Part shown: piece after piece, positions 1 to 8,332 of the stretch
Layout: each line of letters starts with the position of its first letter
How positions within the stretch are numbered: the stretch's first letter is position 1
Origin: a virus
Direction: 5' to 3' (one strand)
IMG/VR virus record: IMGVR_UViG_3300037493_003022
Coordinates: 1 to 64,000 of that record
Length of the DNA: 64,000 nt
Position numbers and translations under genes: made by a program
Notes under the pieces: generated by a model
What the model was told of the DNA's origin: nothing
The model's input: only the letters and a program-made list of their open reading frames with translations
Database searches by the model: none

Positions 1-44
1 CATGAAAAGAGTGTATATGAGAACTTAATCAAAGGAAAGATAAT

Positions 45-824
45 TTAATGGGAATTATTCGACTTACAATGCGGAAACATGTCGTTGTAGGGGCCGCCCA
101 TTCTTCGAACATGAAAGGCTAAAACCTCAGCGTACTTATCATCGCGACGGCCTGGCCAGAAGAGCCACGGATAACGAGAGCTATCTTTGGCGCGCTCTAT
201 CATATGATAAGCGGTAGCTCGGGCACCTCCTTCAACAGTGAGCATCTCTTCAATGGAGACAGGTCGAACGGTGCGACTCGTCACATCGTACATACTCGTA
301 TTGTGAGGAAACAAAGTCTGGGTCAAACCCGAGTCGATACCCGATCTCTTCTTCTTGAACTCTTTGCTAGAGACCATCTTGATGATGTCTTTCTTATCAA
401 AGCGAGTCCAATGCTTTTCCTTCCTTACAAGGTCATTCTTCAAAGCCCATTCACGAGAACGAGGCCCAGTAACACAGGGATTTCCACGCGACTCCTGGTA
501 TACGAGAGCCAGGGCTCCCCATAGATAAATTGAATCTTTAAGACCTACTTCTAGCAAAGCTACCCGCAAAGCAAAGGCAAGGTGAATGCCGCGCTTATCA
601 TAGTCTTCCTTTGGAGTGACGACCCCACATTCATACCAGGCGGCGTTTTCCGCCCTAATAGTTTTCGCGAACCCTTTTCCTGCGGAAACTACGAGATCGT
701 CTTCGAGTGTAAGCTGCTGGGCGACAGCTTGAGATTCGGTCTCAGGGACATACGCCTGAGCTGGGCCACCTGGAAAGAGCAGCAGGCCAACGAGAAACGT
801 GAAAACGACTGTGAAACGAGCCAT
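45..824 (-). CDS. Exported lytic transglycosylase-like protein
   Basis: 259 aa. The N-terminus is a clear Sec signal peptide: MARF, a hydrophobic stretch, then AQA with likely cleavage after residue 24. Residues 100-180 resemble the lysozyme-like fold of SLT transglycosylases: a hydrophobic helix ending in VYQESRGNP, with Glu111 as candidate catalytic acid, followed by GLTQTLFP near 166-173, which parallels the GLMQ(x)P motif. The family cleaves peptidoglycan between MurNAc and GlcNAc. With a signal peptide it could act as an exported endolysin. The spacing between Glu and GLTQ is longer than usual, so the fold is inferred. The start has a strong ribosome site (AGGAGG). It follows the primase gene by 9 nt, not a typical lysis position. 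Confidence 0.6.
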   Translation of the reverse strand: MARFTVVFTFLVGLLLFPGGPAQAYVPETESQAVAQQLTLEDDLVVSAGKGFAKTIRAENAAWYECGVVTPKEDYDKRGIHLAFALRVALLEVGLKDSIYLWGALALVYQESRGNPCVTGPRSREWALKNDLVRKEKHWTRFDKKDIIKMVSSKEFKKKRSGIDSGLTQTLFPHNTSMYDVTSRTVRPVSIEEMLTVEGGARATAYHMIERAKDSSRYPWLFWPGRRDDKYAEVLAFHVRRMGGPYNDMFPHCKSNNSH

Positions 825-833
825 GGAAACCTC

Positions 834-1811
834 CTACGCTGCCAGGAGTTCTGCGGAGCGACAAAGCTCGACGATAGAGAACTCTCTTCTGACAACATCA
901 TCGGGGTCACTGTTTTCAGAATCGGCCGGATATTCGATCCCACTCACGAGAATCGACTTAAAAAGAAACTTCGCTAATTTGTCTCTTCCAGTTCTTCCGG
1001 CAACGTCATTATCCAAAAACAAAATGACCTCATTTGAAAAACCCTTAATACTTTGAATTTGTCGCTTTGAAGGATCAGAGCCGAGAAGTCCGACTACAGA
1101 ATATTCGTCAAGAGCGTTTTCCTTTCTCAACGCTTGCCAGACGGAAACTGTGTCTAGTAGCCCCTCGACAACGATCAGCTTCTCTCCCCGTACAAGATGT
1201 TCGCCGAACAAGTACCTCGACTTATCAAAATTGAAATAATTAAAGTACCGAATGTGGTGATCGTTGACAGTTCTCCCAACCGCGCCAACTAACAAACCTG
1301 AACGATTTCTGACGGGAAATACTGCGCGTTTTCGTGTCGTGTCATAACCACATTCCCAGATCCTCAAAGTTTCAATTTCTAGTCCCCGCCGAATTACATA
1401 GCGGGGAACTACGCCGAACATGGGAGCTAGTTCTTTTTCGTCAATTATATTTTCTGGTTCGACCTCCACTTTCTCACTATAGCTAGGAATCTTTTCTAGC
1501 AGTGCTTCTGGGTCTTGTTGTTCGAGTTGAGTTACTTTTCTAATAAGAGTTGAAAGATCCAACTCTGCTTCTCTGGAATACTTAACGAGAGTGTACGCAA
1601 GGGAGCCGCTGTGCTTGCACGATAAACAATGAACCAAGGACACTCCATCTGGAGATATGGAGATACCCATGGAGGATCTACGCTTATGAACTTCTCGGTG
1701 GGTTTTCGCACAAGACTCTAAGAAGCAAACGCACTGGACATTTCGAGACCCCGGTTGCACACCTTCGGCGTCGATTATTTCGAGAACTTCGAGTATGCCT
1801 TCTCTATCCAT
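834..1811 (-). CDS. DNA primase, DnaG-like (zinc ribbon plus TOPRIM)
   Basis: 325 aa. It should make RNA primers for phage DNA replication with the helicase encoded upstream. The N-terminal zinc-ribbon region holds Cys27/29/34 and the pair Cys62-x2-Cys65. A TOPRIM domain follows: VVEGLLD with Glu218, then FLDNDVAG with Asp268 and Asp270, the acidic metal-binding residues. At 325 aa it is shorter than bacterial DnaG (about 580 aa) and lacks an obvious C-terminal helicase-binding domain. The start overlaps the end of the 76-aa gene by 8 nt, which places it in one operon with helicase and loader. Confidence 0.88.
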   Translation of the reverse strand: MDREGILEVLEIIDAEGVQPGSRNVQCVCFLESCAKTHREVHKRRSSMGISISPDGVSLVHCLSCKHSGSLAYTLVKYSREAELDLSTLIRKVTQLEQQDPEALLEKIPSYSEKVEVEPENIIDEKELAPMFGVVPRYVIRRGLEIETLRIWECGYDTTRKRAVFPVRNRSGLLVGAVGRTVNDHHIRYFNYFNFDKSRYLFGEHLVRGEKLIVVEGLLDTVSVWQALRKENALDEYSVVGLLGSDPSKRQIQSIKGFSNEVILFLDNDVAGRTGRDKLAKFLFKSILVSGIEYPADSENSDPDDVVRREFSIVELCRSAELLAA

Positions 1812-2034
1812 CGTCTTCCTCGAGCAACGTCAAAATCGTATCAATCTGTGTGCAGGTGGTATCCCCACCACCCGTTCTTTCATTTTCGACACGTCTAGCA
1901 ACGAACTCCCTCTGCTCCTTCAAATACTCGATTGAAGGGCGATCGTCGTGCAATTCGAGTCTAGTTATAGCATAATCGATTGCTTCGAGAAGCCTAAAAT
2001 AAAGTGGTTGCTCTAGCGTGATTTTAGCTACCAT
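1804..2034 (-). CDS. Small protein between helicase and primase genes
   Basis: 76 aa, not recognised. It is predicted to be mostly helical and charged, with no membrane segment or signal peptide. Its ATG overlaps the helicase stop codon in a TAATG junction and its stop overlaps the primase start by 8 nt. It is therefore probably translated by coupling and may serve the replisome. That role is inferred from position alone. Confidence 0.7.
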   Translation of the reverse strand: MVAKITLEQPLYFRLLEAIDYAITRLELHDDRPSIEYLKEQREFVARRVENERTGGGDTTCTQIDTILTLLEEDDG

Positions 2035-3290
2035 TAGTAGTCCACCGGGCCTTGTTTATCATACGGTTTTGCATCTTGAGGGAGATCATTCAGGGTCTTA
2101 ACATCGAATTTCATATAGTCCAAGTCCCAATCGCAAACCCAATCCTTATTCATACCCTCTCTATGTTTCGCTATCTTCATGAGCATCTCCTTATTGTTCT
2201 TCAAATTCTCATCTTGATAGACACCTATGATCAGGTCGAACCACATTTGAACGTCGCCATACTTTAGAGTATCAGCGGTTCCTTCTAAACCTTTTCCCTC
2301 TTTCGAAAACTGATGGGTCATAACGATCGGGATGTTTTCTCTGAGGGCAAGCTTCTTTAAATCCCAGCAAACATTCTTAAACTTCTCCCATCCCTCTTTA
2401 GCCTTACGATCGTCGGAGACGAGATAACCACCGTCAATGTAAACAATAGCAGGATGATACCTTTGAATCTTAGCGGCGATACCTGTGACGCCAATCATTC
2501 CCTCGTCATCACCAATAACCCAAAAGTCAGGTTTATTCTTTAAGTCCTCTAAAGTCCTTTCCCAGCGAAAGAATTCATCTGTGGTGAGCTGTCCTGCTTT
2601 GAATCTCTGATAGGGAAGCTGAGCGTTTACAGCGTCAAGTCGTCTTATTATTTGCCAGATAGCCATTTCGTTAGAAAACAAAAGAGGAAGACAACCTGCT
2701 TTCCAGTTAAACCAAGATAAAACAACTTCACACCACGACTTTCCCACGCCGCCCCTACCCGCAATCATGATAAGTTCGCCAGGATTAAAGCCTTGAGTAG
2801 CTTCATTAAGAACACCCCAAGGAGTGGGTATGCCTGTTATACCGCCGCTAAGTTGAGCTTCGTTGTATCTATCAAGACGTTCTCTAACCTGATCCCGAAA
2901 GTTAAAATCTTTTGTTGAACGAGTTTCATTTTCAACTTTAAGTACGCACTGCTGCATTATCTCTAATGCAGCCATAGGATCCTTACCTTTGAGATGCTTC
3001 ATCAGAGAACCCTGATGTTCCATGATGGTGTTATGAATATGTCTCTTCTTTAATTCTGAAATAAACAGTGTTATCGGAGTGTTTAAATCTAGAACTTCAA
3101 ACTCTGGAAATCGCTCTTGAACTAAATTTGCTGGAGGAAGTCCTCCGTGTTCCCTGTAACTCTCTGTTACGAACTTCCAAATACCTGCGTGATCAACAAA
3201 CAGATCATCGCTTACACGAGAGTCAATTACTTTCAGAATCTCCTCGGGGTGATGAAGCACCCTGGAGATGAGAGCGCCTTCAAAGTCCAT
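2034..3290 (-). CDS. Replicative DNA helicase, DnaB-like
   Basis: 418 aa. Residues 1-120 look like a DnaB N-terminal helical domain and residues about 145-400 like a RecA-type ATPase. Walker A is GRGGVGKS at 178-185. A Walker B-like strand (IVYIDGG) lies near 285, followed by the HQFSKEGKG segment typical of DnaB motif H3/H4. The protein should unwind the fork 5'-3' as a hexamer and is loaded by the DnaC-like protein encoded about 1.5 kb upstream. It is slightly shorter than E. coli DnaB (471 aa). Confidence 0.9.
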   Translation of the reverse strand: MDFEGALISRVLHHPEEILKVIDSRVSDDLFVDHAGIWKFVTESYREHGGLPPANLVQERFPEFEVLDLNTPITLFISELKKRHIHNTIMEHQGSLMKHLKGKDPMAALEIMQQCVLKVENETRSTKDFNFRDQVRERLDRYNEAQLSGGITGIPTPWGVLNEATQGFNPGELIMIAGRGGVGKSWCEVVLSWFNWKAGCLPLLFSNEMAIWQIIRRLDAVNAQLPYQRFKAGQLTTDEFFRWERTLEDLKNKPDFWVIGDDEGMIGVTGIAAKIQRYHPAIVYIDGGYLVSDDRKAKEGWEKFKNVCWDLKKLALRENIPIVMTHQFSKEGKGLEGTADTLKYGDVQMWFDLIIGVYQDENLKNNKEMLMKIAKHREGMNKDWVCDWDLDYMKFDVKTLNDLPQDAKPYDKQGPVDY

Positions 3291-3291
3291 G

Positions 3292-3720
3292 CTATGCCTT
3301 CTCTCCCCAGTTGGCGTGAGGAACTGCTATGCCGTCCAGGCCCATCAATTCGGGGTCGTTTGTAAAGACTTTGTAGACCTGTGGAGTTTGGCGAAGCCAG
3401 AGTCGAAACTCTTGCCTATCGTCGAAGTGGTAGGTATCGACGACGTAATCTCCAAGAACCATATCTAAGGCACGAGCAATGAGAGGAACGCCTACTGAGA
3501 TGGCGACTATCCTATGCTGCTCAAGAGCAGTTTCTATCCAACCTCTCGCTCCTCTTTTCATGGGAAGTGCCCTTTTCATAAGAGTTTCGAAACTCTTATG
3601 AAGGAGCAATTCGGGTATTTTTTTAACAAACCATGAATACTCTTTTCTCTCTTCTATGAGGATTCGATAGTCAACTCCACAGATAGCAGCGGGACGATTA
3701 GAGAGCTCTCCCCTTTTCAT
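3292..3720 (-). CDS. Unknown basic protein, possibly HAD-like fold
   Basis: 142 aa from the ATG at 3720, which I prefer because GAGGGG lies just upstream; an ATG at 3741 would add 7 residues without a ribosome site. The N-terminus is basic. The C-terminal half (RALDMVLGDYVVDTYHF... YKVFTNDPELMG) has the alternating strand/helix look of an HAD-like domain, but I see no DxDxT nucleophile motif, so any catalytic role is doubtful. It lies in the replication cluster two bases before the helicase gene. Confidence 0.6.
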   Translation of the reverse strand: MKRGELSNRPAAICGVDYRILIEERKEYSWFVKKIPELLLHKSFETLMKRALPMKRGARGWIETALEQHRIVAISVGVPLIARALDMVLGDYVVDTYHFDDRQEFRLWLRQTPQVYKVFTNDPELMGLDGIAVPHANWGEKA

Positions 3721-3856
3721 CCTTCCCCTCTTTCTTCTCATAGTAGGAACGAACTAGATCAACAGCAATATCCACCACAAGGGGAACCTGCGGAGGAGAG
3801 ACTTTCTGCTTCCTTCTGAAAATACGAGAAAAGAAATTCTTTATTTTTTTTATCAT
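3698..3856 (-). CDS. Small basic amphipathic protein
   Basis: 52 aa (MIKKIKNFFSRIF...). The chosen ATG at 3856 overlaps the stop of the upstream 325-aa gene in an ATGA junction; an in-frame ATG at 3913 would force a 61-nt overlap. The N-terminal 18 residues are strongly basic and amphipathic (KKIKNFFSRIFRRK), which could bind membranes or nucleic acid. The next gene overlaps its 3' end by 23 nt. No family is recognised. Confidence 0.55.
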   Translation of the reverse strand: MIKKIKNFFSRIFRRKQKVSPPQVPLVVDIAVDLVRSYYEKKEGKDEKGRAL

Positions 3857-4830
3857 CCCACCAGATCCTTTGGCATGATCGCATTTGGGCCAACAAATAA
3901 TTCCTTTGGCCACTTCTTCATAGCTGCGTCGCGGGTTCTCTGATAGCGACCACCCGGAATGTCATCATCCCACCGACCATATTGGGCTGTTCCAATAGCT
4001 TGAATTAACTTTCTCGGGAAGACATCCCCGTTTTGGAATCCTGGTCGATAGGCAGAATCAATAACTTTGCAGAGGATCTTTAGTGCATATCCAGGAGCAT
4101 TAACTGAATTACTCCAATAGACAGACATAGCTAAATCGAGAGCATGGGACATCCCAGCAATCTCTTTCATATCAGAGTACACAACAGTCTTTAAGGTTTC
4201 ATTAGATAGAGCACCCTTTGTGCAGAATCTGAGTTTTTTAAAAGAATCTTTTTGAAAATTATCTGTGCCGTACTTTAATTGAGTTTCAAAAGTCCACTCA
4301 GAAGAAAAAAGCTTATGAAACATCTTGATAACGGACTCAGCGCCAATTCTCGAAGCACCCATTTTTGGAAGAACTCCTTCTTCATCCCCTGATAAAAGTC
4401 TCCTGAGAGTTTTTCCACGAAGCTTGAATGTAAATCCTACGGGATACGCGGTAGACTTTTCAATATAAATGCCCATTCGGAATAACCAATCTTCAAACTC
4501 ATTCCACGGACAATCGGTAATAGGAGCTTCTAAGTGAGTAAGCCAATGAGCTTTCAAGTCAGAAATGAGTTCCCATAACGGACCTTGGTCATTCTCCTTA
4601 TTATTATCATCGAGTGCTCTGGGATAAACAGCGATAGCTTGATGAATACCTGCGGTCATCCCAGTGCCATCGTAATTCATCACGGTTCCGAATTTTCCAC
4701 CTGATTCAACTTGAGCAGTAAGCCAAGACGCCCTGGAGAGATGGGAGATATCGAAGTCTTCAGGCTCAGGCATGTCGATCTTTCCGTTTATTTTAAGCCC
4801 AGCAAATTTTCCAAATGTGATTCGCTCCAT
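3853..4830 (-). CDS. Putative lysozyme-superfamily cell-wall hydrolase
   Basis: 325 aa, no signal peptide. Residues 40-66 contain ESGGKFGTVMNYDG followed by TAGIHQAI. Glu42, Asp54 and Thr59 in the setting E-x11-D-x4-T-x-G resemble the Glu/Asp/Thr triad and the T-x-G motif of T4-type lysozymes and GH46 chitosanases. I infer a muramidase-like endolysin that would need the holin-like protein to reach the wall. The other 260 residues are unfamiliar. It sits between the helicase loader and replication genes, away from the lysis cassette at 8.3-9.4 kb. An AAGGGAG ribosome site supports the start. Confidence 0.5.
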   Translation of the reverse strand: MERITFGKFAGLKINGKIDMPEPEDFDISHLSRASWLTAQVESGGKFGTVMNYDGTGMTAGIHQAIAVYPRALDDNNKENDQGPLWELISDLKAHWLTHLEAPITDCPWNEFEDWLFRMGIYIEKSTAYPVGFTFKLRGKTLRRLLSGDEEGVLPKMGASRIGAESVIKMFHKLFSSEWTFETQLKYGTDNFQKDSFKKLRFCTKGALSNETLKTVVYSDMKEIAGMSHALDLAMSVYWSNSVNAPGYALKILCKVIDSAYRPGFQNGDVFPRKLIQAIGTAQYGRWDDDIPGGRYQRTRDAAMKKWPKELFVGPNAIMPKDLVG

Positions 4831-4831
4831 C

Positions 4832-5446
4832 TCATTCTCCCTTCAGGTAGGTTTTTACTAGCTTGTTGCTAATTTTTTCTCTTCGAGAACTTCCGCCTAG
4901 CTTAATCGGAATCATACATTCCTTAGCTAGTTCTCCAGTGGATGGTCCGTAGATATTCGTAAACTCATCGGGGGGAAGGTTAGAAGTTATGCTAGTAGGT
5001 AGCTTTCTTCTGCATCTATCGCGGAGTAAAGAACCAAAAGCAGTTTCTGAAAAACCACTTGCGGTTCGATACTCTTTACCTAGATCGTCGATGACTAAAA
5101 AATTCACGTAATTTATACGCTCAATAACAGTCTCATTAGAATCAGGGTTTGCAGGAAAATCCTTTATGAAGGCTTCCTTTAATTCTGCTGCGCGGATTAT
5201 GTAACTTGAAATTCGAAATTGAGCTGTCGCTTCGATACAAAGAGCTGAAGCAACATAAGACTTACCCGTCGAATTCGGACCCCATAGAAAAATACCAACT
5301 CCATCTCGAATAGCCTCTCCTAATTTATCAGGATAGCTACCGAGAGCCTCTTCTTGACTACTCGTCAGAAGGTTTAGTCTTGAAGACCAATACCGCTTTC
5401 CTAGGTTCATGTACTTTAGATGATTTTCCGTTATCTCCACTGGCAT
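4832..5446 (-). CDS. Helicase loader, DnaC/IstB-like AAA+ ATPase
   Basis: 204 aa. Walker A is GPNSTGKS at 56-63. Walker B is FLVIDDLGKEY with Asp120/Asp121. A sensor-like ITSNLPPDEF follows at about 158-167. DnaC-type ATPases load the replicative helicase onto single-stranded DNA, matching the DnaB-like gene nearby. The start overlaps the upstream gene by 89 nt, but an excellent ribosome site (AAAGGAGG, 6 nt spacing) lies before this ATG, so I keep the long overlap. Confidence 0.88.
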   Translation of the reverse strand: MPVEITENHLKYMNLGKRYWSSRLNLLTSSQEEALGSYPDKLGEAIRDGVGIFLWGPNSTGKSYVASALCIEATAQFRISSYIIRAAELKEAFIKDFPANPDSNETVIERINYVNFLVIDDLGKEYRTASGFSETAFGSLLRDRCRRKLPTSITSNLPPDEFTNIYGPSTGELAKECMIPIKLGGSSRREKISNKLVKTYLKGE

Positions 5447-5708
5447 TCTTGGCCTCCTTTTTTGTCTTATCTATTTCTGGAGCCCTCGTTACCTTCTGTT
5501 CAGGAATTCGATACTTCTGCATATAGGATCTTTTGATTCGAATCATGTCGATCTCGGTTCTAGCGGTAAACTTAACCAGAACCTTATCCTGGAAACGAGG
5601 ATCGGTTACTTCCAGAAGATACTGGATTTCTTCCTCGTCTCGAATAGGAGTGATCTTCAATGCGCGGCATCGTGCCAAACCAGCTTCGCTCATTCGTGAA
5701 TATGTCAT
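5358..5708 (-). CDS. Unknown protein with charged C-terminal tail
   Basis: 116 aa, not recognised. Residues 1-70 look folded; residues 75-116 are Lys/Glu/Ser rich and probably disordered. The last 89 nt also encode the start of the DnaC-like gene in another frame. The gene starts one base after the winged-helix gene stops, so the three genes are probably co-transcribed and coupled. A role in replication is a guess from context. Confidence 0.65.
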   Translation of the reverse strand: MTYSRMSEAGLARCRALKITPIRDEEEIQYLLEVTDPRFQDKVLVKFTARTEIDMIRIKRSYMQKYRIPEQKVTRAPEIDKTKKEAKNASGDNGKSSKVHEPRKAVLVFKTKPSDE

Positions 5709-5709
5709 T

Positions 5710-6732
5710 TTAACCCCACGAGCCTGAAGGAATGTCCTTGGCTACGTATTCGGCGCCTGGCGCCGCAGTTTGTTTCTTAGGATTAAGAGCCTCTGGAACG
5801 AGAGAACGTCTGTATCCGTACAGAACGAGCATGTCAGGAACCAAACTCTTAATCCTGAATTTATGGGCTAGCACTCTCCAGTTATCGAAGCAATACTTAA
5901 AATAAGCAACAACATTTTCATACCCCTGCTCATCAATCAGGTCCTTGGCATGTTTCCTCTCCCTGTTTGTCCAAGCAATAGGGTACCCCTGGAGTTTGGA
6001 CTCTTCCCACAGAGAGCAGAAAAGAGACCATAGAGTACGACAATTTTGATGCTCTACCTCCTTAGCATACCTGGGAGACTTCGCATACGACGCTGGAGAT
6101 TCGTACATCTTCTTTGCGGGGAGCTTCTCAAAGGCGGAATCTTCTCGGTTGAATTCGTCAGGAATTCTGGAAAGTGGCTTTCCCACCTTCTTTGCGCGTC
6201 TCCCTTCGTTCAGCAAGGCTCCATTCTCTATCTTTTGTTTTAGCGAAGCCATGCTTCCTTCGTCAGATCCGTACACCTTCGGTGTTGCCATCTCATTCTC
6301 CTGGATAGATTGTTGGTGTAGCTCTGGTTTCTGTGTGTTAGCAGCTGTATTTTTTGCATTCCTACTTATTATTTTATTATATAAGCAGGAATCAGGAGTA
6401 TAGGAATGCGCCGTTGAAATTATGGCTGTTTGTTGTGAGGGGGTGTCTAAGTTAGAAAGGTAGACGACTTCGCTTTCCAGAATAGGATTTGGATCGACAT
6501 ACTTATAAGGGCAATCCGAAGAAAAACAATAAGTCCACCGTCCTCCAGAATCTCTAATCATGAGAAGCCAACCTGATTCTTTTATTTTACGAATTCTTCT
6601 TTCGACTGTCTTAATTGAGATAGATAACTCGCGAGAAACTTCTACTTGAGTGACGGACCCTCTGTCACGCTGAATCTTTTGCAGACACAGAATTACCTCT
6701 ATGTCAGTACCATCAATATCATGAGGGTTCAT
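5710..6732 (-). CDS. Winged-helix protein, probable replication initiator
   Basis: 340 aa. Residues 10-60 form a winged-helix domain (EVSRELSISIKTVERRIRKIKESGW), a DNA-binding fold. A long polar linker follows, then a C-terminal domain (about 225-330: TLWSLFCSLWEESKLQG..., WTNRERKHAKDLIDEQG) resembling helicase-interacting domains of phage replisome organisers. Located directly before a loader and a DnaB-like helicase, it is a natural candidate for the origin-binding protein (lambda O-like role). It could instead be a transcription regulator. GGAG lies before the ATG. Confidence 0.6.
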   Translation of the reverse strand: MNPHDIDGTDIEVILCLQKIQRDRGSVTQVEVSRELSISIKTVERRIRKIKESGWLLMIRDSGGRWTYCFSSDCPYKYVDPNPILESEVVYLSNLDTPSQQTAIISTAHSYTPDSCLYNKIISRNAKNTAANTQKPELHQQSIQENEMATPKVYGSDEGSMASLKQKIENGALLNEGRRAKKVGKPLSRIPDEFNREDSAFEKLPAKKMYESPASYAKSPRYAKEVEHQNCRTLWSLFCSLWEESKLQGYPIAWTNRERKHAKDLIDEQGYENVVAYFKYCFDNWRVLAHKFRIKSLVPDMLVLYGYRRSLVPEALNPKKQTAAPGAEYVAKDIPSGSWG

Positions 6733-6786
6733 AGCAGCTCCAATGTAGAAATTTTGACAAGATAAGAATAGAGGTTTACTCGAGGA

Positions 6787-6824
6787 AAGTAAAGGGGAAA
6801 GTTAAGATAGCTTAATTTTTACTT
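6787..6824 (-). terminator. Nested inverted repeat after the GHKL gene
   Basis: An outer repeat (AAGTAAA at 6787-6793 with TTTACTT at 6818-6824) encloses an inner one (TTAAG/CTTAA around a 4-nt loop, 6802-6815). It covers the stop codon of the GHKL gene and lies before the replication genes. It is AT rich and has no clean U-tract, so it may be a weak terminator, an operator or chance. Confidence 0.25.
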
Positions 6825-8216
6825 CAACAGTTTAAAATTGTAAACGATAACCCACAAGTCCTGCATGGAGTCTACGTGGTCCTTGTAGCCATCCGAGCTA
6901 CCCGCGATTCGATGAGACAGCTCGTGAATGTACACCTTGAGGGTGTGATTGAAGTTGGAGAGGAGAGACTTGCTCAGAGTGATTTTCCCGGTAACCATGT
7001 CGCACAACCCCTGAGTCTTTGAATCGAAGAAATCGGCGATTTCAACTGCGTCGAGAATGCGTGAGGGGATGCCCGTGAGGGTGTGGACTCCTACACCCAG
7101 TTGGTCGGAAAGATCCTGGATGTCTACAGGAAGGCTCGGAATGAACTCCTTGAGGGTGCCAAAGAGGACCTCGAGCTTCTCCAGGTTGAGCTTCTCCAAG
7201 TCGGTCAGCTCACCGTGCGAGTACGCTTTCTTCACAGCGTTCGAAAAAGCTGCCTTCACCTGTATGACATTCTGAACTTTCGTGTTGACCAGGAGATCTC
7301 GAAGGTTGTTGTTGGCAACAATTCCTCTTCGGCCGAAATGTTCAATTTCAGCGGAATCCCCGATGCTCTGGACAGGGACGGCGGTATCCCCGAACTCCTC
7401 GACGAACTGCTCGGAGACGACCTCTTTCAAGGTAGACCCGGAATACTGACCGAGACCCTTGGCATCCTCCCAGTCATTCTGGAGAAGCTCGAAGACGATC
7501 TTCCCGATTTTCTGAGGGGATTTGGCGGCAGCTTCCGAGAACATCTGTCCGATTTCCCATCTCTTGTTGAACGCATCGACAAGGCGACGATCTCGGTCGA
7601 GCCGGACATTCTTCAGGTCGTAGCCATAGCGAAGTCCCAGGTCGATAGTTACGAAGATGCCCTTGGCGTAAATCCTACCTTTGAAAGCGGGATCGAAGAG
7701 GATCGTTCCAGACTGCGTGCGAACGAAAGAGTCGTCGGGAAGTTCCGTCAGAGGAAGAAAGTTCCGTTTGTACTCTTCCCATTCCTGCTCGGTGATGTCG
7801 ATGGTGACTTCAACCCCGTCGCCTTCCTTGCGGCGATTTCGGGTGTTCACCTGGAGAACGCGCTCCCCGTACTCAACCGAGTAGGAGATCGAAGGAGTCC
7901 ACACTTCCCAGGGAGTTTCGATCCGCATTTTTCGGCCGGCTCGAACAGCAGCGAGCATCCCAAGATTGAGACCCTCTCCATGCTGACCTCTCAAGTCGAG
8001 TTCAGACTTCGTGGAGTGCCCAATGAGAAGAGCCTTTGCGTTCAGATTGGCTCCAATGTTGCGAACAGAGAGTTGATTGTTCTTGTGAGACACAATCAGC
8101 TCATTTCCATTCTCTTCCTGTTCGTCGAGGCCGTTCTGAACAGCTTCACGAACAGCTTCCCAGATGCCCCAGGATGAAACGTAACTGTGTTTGATTGGCA
8201 ATACGTACACTGTCAT
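6819..8216 (-). CDS. GHKL-type ATPase with C-terminal HExxH motif
   Basis: 465 aa from the ATG at 8216, which has AAAGAGGT before it; an upstream in-frame ATG at 8270 has none. The N-terminal 100 residues carry GHKL (Hsp90/MutL/histidine-kinase) ATP-binding signatures: N-box EAVQNGLD (Glu24, Asn28, Asp31), RNIGANL at 52-58, and a lid glycine motif GQHGEGLNLG at 77-86. The middle is unfamiliar. The C-terminus carries HELSH at 431-435, a zinc-metallopeptidase signature, with His447 as possible third ligand. T4 rIIA also has a GHKL domain, but I cannot show homology. It sits between lysis and replication genes with a 116-nt leader. Confidence 0.7.
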   Translation of the reverse strand: MTVYVLPIKHSYVSSWGIWEAVREAVQNGLDEQEENGNELIVSHKNNQLSVRNIGANLNAKALLIGHSTKSELDLRGQHGEGLNLGMLAAVRAGRKMRIETPWEVWTPSISYSVEYGERVLQVNTRNRRKEGDGVEVTIDITEQEWEEYKRNFLPLTELPDDSFVRTQSGTILFDPAFKGRIYAKGIFVTIDLGLRYGYDLKNVRLDRDRRLVDAFNKRWEIGQMFSEAAAKSPQKIGKIVFELLQNDWEDAKGLGQYSGSTLKEVVSEQFVEEFGDTAVPVQSIGDSAEIEHFGRRGIVANNNLRDLLVNTKVQNVIQVKAAFSNAVKKAYSHGELTDLEKLNLEKLEVLFGTLKEFIPSLPVDIQDLSDQLGVGVHTLTGIPSRILDAVEIADFFDSKTQGLCDMVTGKITLSKSLLSNFNHTLKVYIHELSHRIAGSSDGYKDHVDSMQDLWVIVYNFKLLK

Positions 8217-8332
8217 AGCATACCTCTTTGTTGTTGGGGTTTGCGGAAGTTTGTGATTTGTTTCATGCAAAGATGATACAAGATAGCCGGAGAGAAATAA
8301 AGATAAAAGTAAGTAGCTCTAATTAAAAGAAG

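Noticed and set aside
7083-8177. Plus-strand frame of 364 aa opposite the GHKL gene
   Set aside because: Antisense shadow of the GHKL frame, which has clear motifs and a ribosome site.
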